From: Chlorocebus sabaeus
Taxonomy: Eukaryota > Chordata > Mammalia > Primates > Cercopithecidae
Assembly: GCF_047675955.1 (NCBI RefSeq)
Contig: NW_027327642.1
Coordinates: forward strand, 186,001-250,000
DNA: 64,000 bases
Direction of reading: 5' to 3'
In this document: positions 61,079 to 64,000 of the stretch, one piece after another
Position numbering within the stretch: position 1 is the first letter of the stretch
Layout of the letters: each line of letters begins with the position of its first letter
Notes under the pieces: model-generated
The model's database searches: none
Seen by the model: the letters and a program-made list of their open reading frames with translations, nothing else
What the model was told of the DNA's origin: nothing
Program-made: the position numbers and the translations under genes

Positions 61079-64000
61079 GGAATCCTTTCGCTAAGGCTGT
61101 TCTTGTGGAAATGGGAAAGGGATATTTGGAAGCCCATAGAGGGCTATGGTGAAAAAGGAAATATCTTCCATTCAAAACTGGAAAGAAGCTTTCTGAGAAA
61201 CTGCTGTGTGTTCTCCTAATTCATCTCACAAAGTTACATCTTTCCCTTCAAGAAGCCTTTCGCTAAGGCTGTTCTTGTGGAATTGGCAAAGGGATATTTG
61301 GAAGCCCATAGAGGGCTATGGTGAAAAATGAAATATCTTCCGTTCAAAACTGGAAAGAAGCTTTCTGAGAAACTGCTCTGTGTTCTGTTAATTCATCTCA
61401 CAGAGTTACATCTTTCCCTTCAAGAAGCCTTTCGCTAAGGCTGCTCTTGTGGAATTTGCAAAGGGATATTTGGAAGCCCATAGAGGGCTATGTTGAAGAA
61501 GGAAATATCTTCCGTTCAAAACGGGAAAGAAGCTTTCTGAGAAACTGCTCTGTGTTCTGTTAATTCATCTCACCGAGTTACATCTTTCCCTTCAGGAAGC
61601 CTTTCGCTAAGGCTGTTCTTGTGGAATTGGCAAAGGGATATTTGGAAGCCCATAGAAGGCTATGTTGAAAAAGGAAATATCTTCCGTTCAAAACTAGAAA
61701 GAAGCTTTCTGAGATACTGCTCTGTGTTCTGTTAATTCATCTCACAGAGTTACATCTTTCCCTTCAAGAAGCCTTTCGCTAAGGCTGTTCTTGTGGAAAT
61801 GGCAAAGGGATATTTGGAATCCCATAGAGGGCTATGGTGAAAAAGGAAATATCTTCCGTTCAAAACTGGAAAGAAGCTTTCTGAGAAACTGCTCTGTGTT
61901 CTGTTAATTCATCTCACAGAGTTACATCTTTCCCTTCAAGAAGCCTTTCGCTAAGGCTGTTCTTGTGGAATTGGCAAAGGGATATTTGGAAGGCCACAGA
62001 GAGCTATGGTGAAAAAGGAAATATCTTCCGTTCAGAACTGGAAAGAAGCTTTCTGATAAACTTCTCTGTGTTCTGTTAATTCATTTCACAGAGTTACATC
62101 TTTCCCTTCAGGAAGCCTTTCGCTATGGCTGTTCTTGTGGAATTGGCAAAGGGATATTTGGAAGCCCATAGAAGGCTATGTTGAAAAAGGAAATATCTTC
62201 CGTTCAACACTGGAATGAAGCTTTCTGAGAAACTGCTGTGTGTTCTCTTAATTCATCTCACAAAGTTACATCTTTCCCTTCAAGAAGCCTTTCGCTAAGG
62301 CTGTTCTTTGTGGAATTGGCAAAGGGATATTTGGAAGCCTATAGAGGGGTATTGTGAAACAGGAAATATCTTCCGTTCAAAACTGGAAAGAAGCTTTCAG
62401 AGAAACTGCTCTGTGTTCTGTTAATTCATCTCACAGAGTTACATCTTTCCCTTCAAGAAGCCTTTAGCTAAGGCTGTTCTTGTGGAATTGGCAAGGGGAT
62501 ATTTTGAAGCCCGTAGAGGGCTATGGTGAAAAAGGAAATATCTTCCGTTCAAAACTGGAAAGAAGCTTTCTGAGAAACTGCTCTGTGTTCTGTTAATTCA
62601 TCTCACAGAGTTACATCTTTCCCTTCAAGAAGCCTTTCGCTAAGGCTGGTCTTGTGGAATTGGCAAAGGGATATTTGGAAGGCCACAGAGAGCTATGGTG
62701 AAAAAGGAAATATCTTCCGTTCAGAACTGGAAAGAAGCTTTCTGAGAAACTTCTCTGTGTTCTGTTAATTCATCTCACAGAGTTACATCTTTCCCTTCAG
62801 GAAGCTTTTCGCTAAGGCTGTTCTTGTGGAATTTTCAAAGGGATATTTGGAAGCCCACAGAGGGCTATGGTGAAAAAGGAAATATCTTCCGTTCAGAACT
62901 GGAAAGAAGCTTTCTGAGAAACTGTTCGGTGCTCTGTTAATTCATCTCACAGAGTTACATCTTTCCCTTCAAAAGACATTCGCTAAGGCTGTTCTTGTGG
63001 AATTGGCAAAGGGATATTTGGAAGCCCATAGAGGGCTATGGTGAAAAAGGAAGTATCTTCCGTTTAAAACTGGAAAGAAGCTTTCTGAGAAACTGCTCTG
63101 TGTTCTCTTAATTCATCTCACAGAGTTACATCTTTCCCTTCAGGAAGCCTTTCGCTAAGGCTGTTCTTGTGGAATTGGCAAAGGGATATTTGGAAGCCCA
63201 TAGAAGGCTATGTTGAAAAAGGAAATATCTTCCGTTCAAAACTGGAAAGAAGCGTTCTGAGAAACTGCTCTGTGTTCTGTTAATTCATCTCAAAGAGTTA
63301 CATCTTTCCCTTCAAGAAGCCTTTCGCTAAGGCTGTTCTTGTGGAAATGGCAAAGGGATATTTGGAAGCCCATAGAGGGCTATGGTGAAAAAGGAAGTAT
63401 CTTCCGTTCAAAACTGGAAAGAAGCTTTCTGAGAAACTGCTCTGTGTTCTGTTAATTCATCTCACAGAGTTACATCTTTCCCTTCAAGAAGCCTTTCGCT
63501 AAGGCTGTTCTTGTGGAATTGGCAAAGGGATATTTGGAAGGCCACAGAGAGCTATGGTGAAAAAGGAAATATCTTCCGTTCAGAACTGGAAAGAAGCTTT
63601 CTGATAAACTTCTCTGTGTTCTGTTAATTCATCTCACAGAGTTACATCTTTCCCTTCAGGAAGCCTTTCGCTAAGGCTGTTCTTGTGGAATTGGCAAAGG
63701 GATATTTCGAAGCCCATAGAAGGCTATGTTGAAAAAGGAAATATCTTCCGTTCAAAATTGGAAAGAAGCTTTCTGAGAAACTGCTCTGTGTTCTGTTAAT
63801 TCATCTCACAGACTTACATCTTTCCCTTCAAGAAGCCTTTCGTTAAGACTGTTCTTGTGGAATTGACAAAGGGATATTTGGAAGCCAATAGAGGACAATG
63901 GTCAAAAAGGAAATATCTTCCGATCAAAACTGGAAAGAAGCTTTCTGAGAAACTGCTCTGTGTTCTGTTAATTCATCTCACAGAGTTACATCTTTCCCTT
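61079..64000 (+). repeat. Zone 2 block E, cut by the window end
   Basis: The first ~490 bp resemble 54,721-55,210. From about 61,570 it follows block I at offset 17,361, then 17,362 after an extra t at about 62,306 (gttctttgtgg), then 17,706 after two additional monomers near 63,530-63,750. It carries the only zone-2 motif with 8 of 9 CENP-B core bases. Confidence 0.8.
61510..61526 (+). promoter_or_regulatory. Near-CENP-B box in zone 2
   Basis: Same 17 bases as the zone-1 sites, but in a gttgaagaagg monomer, so the acggg change sits on a different monomer background. Confidence 0.42.

Larger units (their letters stand above)
1..64000 (+). repeat. Alpha-satellite array, ~172-bp monomers, Old World monkey type
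   Basis: The same ~172-bp unit repeats from the first to the last base, always in one orientation, which gives about 372 monomers. Fixed landmarks recur in each: aagctt (HindIII), gttaattcatctcacagag, cctttcgctaagg, gggatatttggaagccc, ctatggtgaaaaaggaa and cttccgttcaaaactgg. Overall design and the A-box segment identify alpha satellite. The version seen matches, from memory, the HindIII 172-bp repeat of African green monkey. Monomers differ by a few substitutions, and rare 1-bp indels make some 171 or 173 bp. No two-type alternation of the macaque/baboon dimer is seen. No Alu, LINE, LTR or unique sequence interrupts the array. Family call is near certain; the genus Chlorocebus is inferred and another guenon is possible. 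Confidence 0.95.
44045..64000 (+). repeat. Zone 2: rearranged alpha-satellite HOR region
   Basis: The monomers are the same family as zone 1, but the 9,969-bp order is lost. Several multi-monomer modules recur here at other spacings, and zone-2 variants appear, such as gttgaagaagg, ggtgctctgtt and aacactggaaggaag. One landmark monomer (ggaatcc followed by gtggaaatgggaaagg) recurs at 46,297, 47,329, 51,455, 54,721, 59,531 and 61,079, with spacings close to multiples of 172. Sequence from ~61,570 repeats the sequence at ~44,210 at an offset of 17,361-17,362 bp. No other sequence type is present. Confidence 0.88.

Noticed and set aside
1..64000. A CRISPR array or other prokaryotic repeat system
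   Set aside because: Repeats are contiguous 172-bp units with no spacers, no cas genes and clear alphoid sequence.
1..64000. Macaque/baboon-type dimeric (~340 bp) alpha satellite
   Set aside because: Neighbouring monomers belong to one family. No regular alternation of two divergent monomer types is seen.
1..64000. Alu, LINE-1, LTR or processed-gene insertion
   Set aside because: I followed the 172-bp landmarks through the whole window and found no gap in the periodicity larger than a base or two, and no poly-A tract or target-site duplication.
1..64000. Inverted segments of the array
   Set aside because: Every monomer has the aagctt / ctatggtg / cttccgttc order on the plus strand.
61..64000. 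TTCG in cctttcgctaagg as a CENP-B half-box
   Set aside because: The required A and CGGG at the proper spacing are absent in every version I examined.

Overview
The whole window is one uninterrupted array of alpha-satellite (alphoid) DNA. It consists of about 372 head-to-tail copies of a ~172-bp AT-rich monomer, all in the same orientation. I see no unique DNA, transposon, RNA gene or protein-coding gene. The common monomer has a HindIII site (aagctt), the A-box/pJ-alpha motif ctatggtgaaaaaggaa and the segment cttccgttcaaaactgg. From memory it agrees closely with the classic 172-bp African green monkey 'component alpha' repeat. The array is monomeric, with no alternating ~340-bp dimer as in macaques and baboons. 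I therefore infer a centromeric or pericentromeric array of a guenon-type Old World monkey, most likely Chlorocebus.

Zone 1 (1 to ~44,044) is a higher-order repeat (HOR) array. Its unit is 9,969 bp, which fits 58 monomers. Five successive copies start at 1, 9,970, 19,424, 25,955 and 35,581. Copy 1 is full length. The others have lost whole numbers of monomers: copy 2 lost 3, copy 3 lost 20, copy 4 lost 2, and copy 5 lost 2 and 4 internally plus its last ~3. The unit contains an internal tandem duplication of 13 monomers (2,235 bp) that predates amplification of the unit. Diagnostic variants place copies 2 and 3 in one sub-lineage and copies 1, 4 and 5 in another.

Zone 2 (~44,045 to 64,000) is built from the same monomers and shares some multi-monomer modules with zone 1, but it has a different, more shuffled order. 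A landmark monomer recurs at 46,297, 47,329, 51,455, 54,721, 59,531 and 61,079, always spaced by about a whole number of monomers. It marks off blocks of 6, 24, 19, 28 and 9 monomers. Sequence from ~61,570 onward repeats sequence from ~44,210 onward at an offset of 17,361-17,362 bp. Zone 2 may therefore be one ~101-monomer unit plus the start of the next.

The likely role is structural: a substrate for centromeric chromatin. Almost every monomer carries the pJ-alpha-type A box, and I found no perfect CENP-B box. However, sixteen monomers at fixed HOR positions carry a 17-bp motif matching 8 of the 9 essential CENP-B-box bases, in a different part of the monomer from the human box. A second monomer type has changed its A box toward a CENP-B box (7 of 9 bases). 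The short open frames in the array come from the satellite sequence and are not genes.
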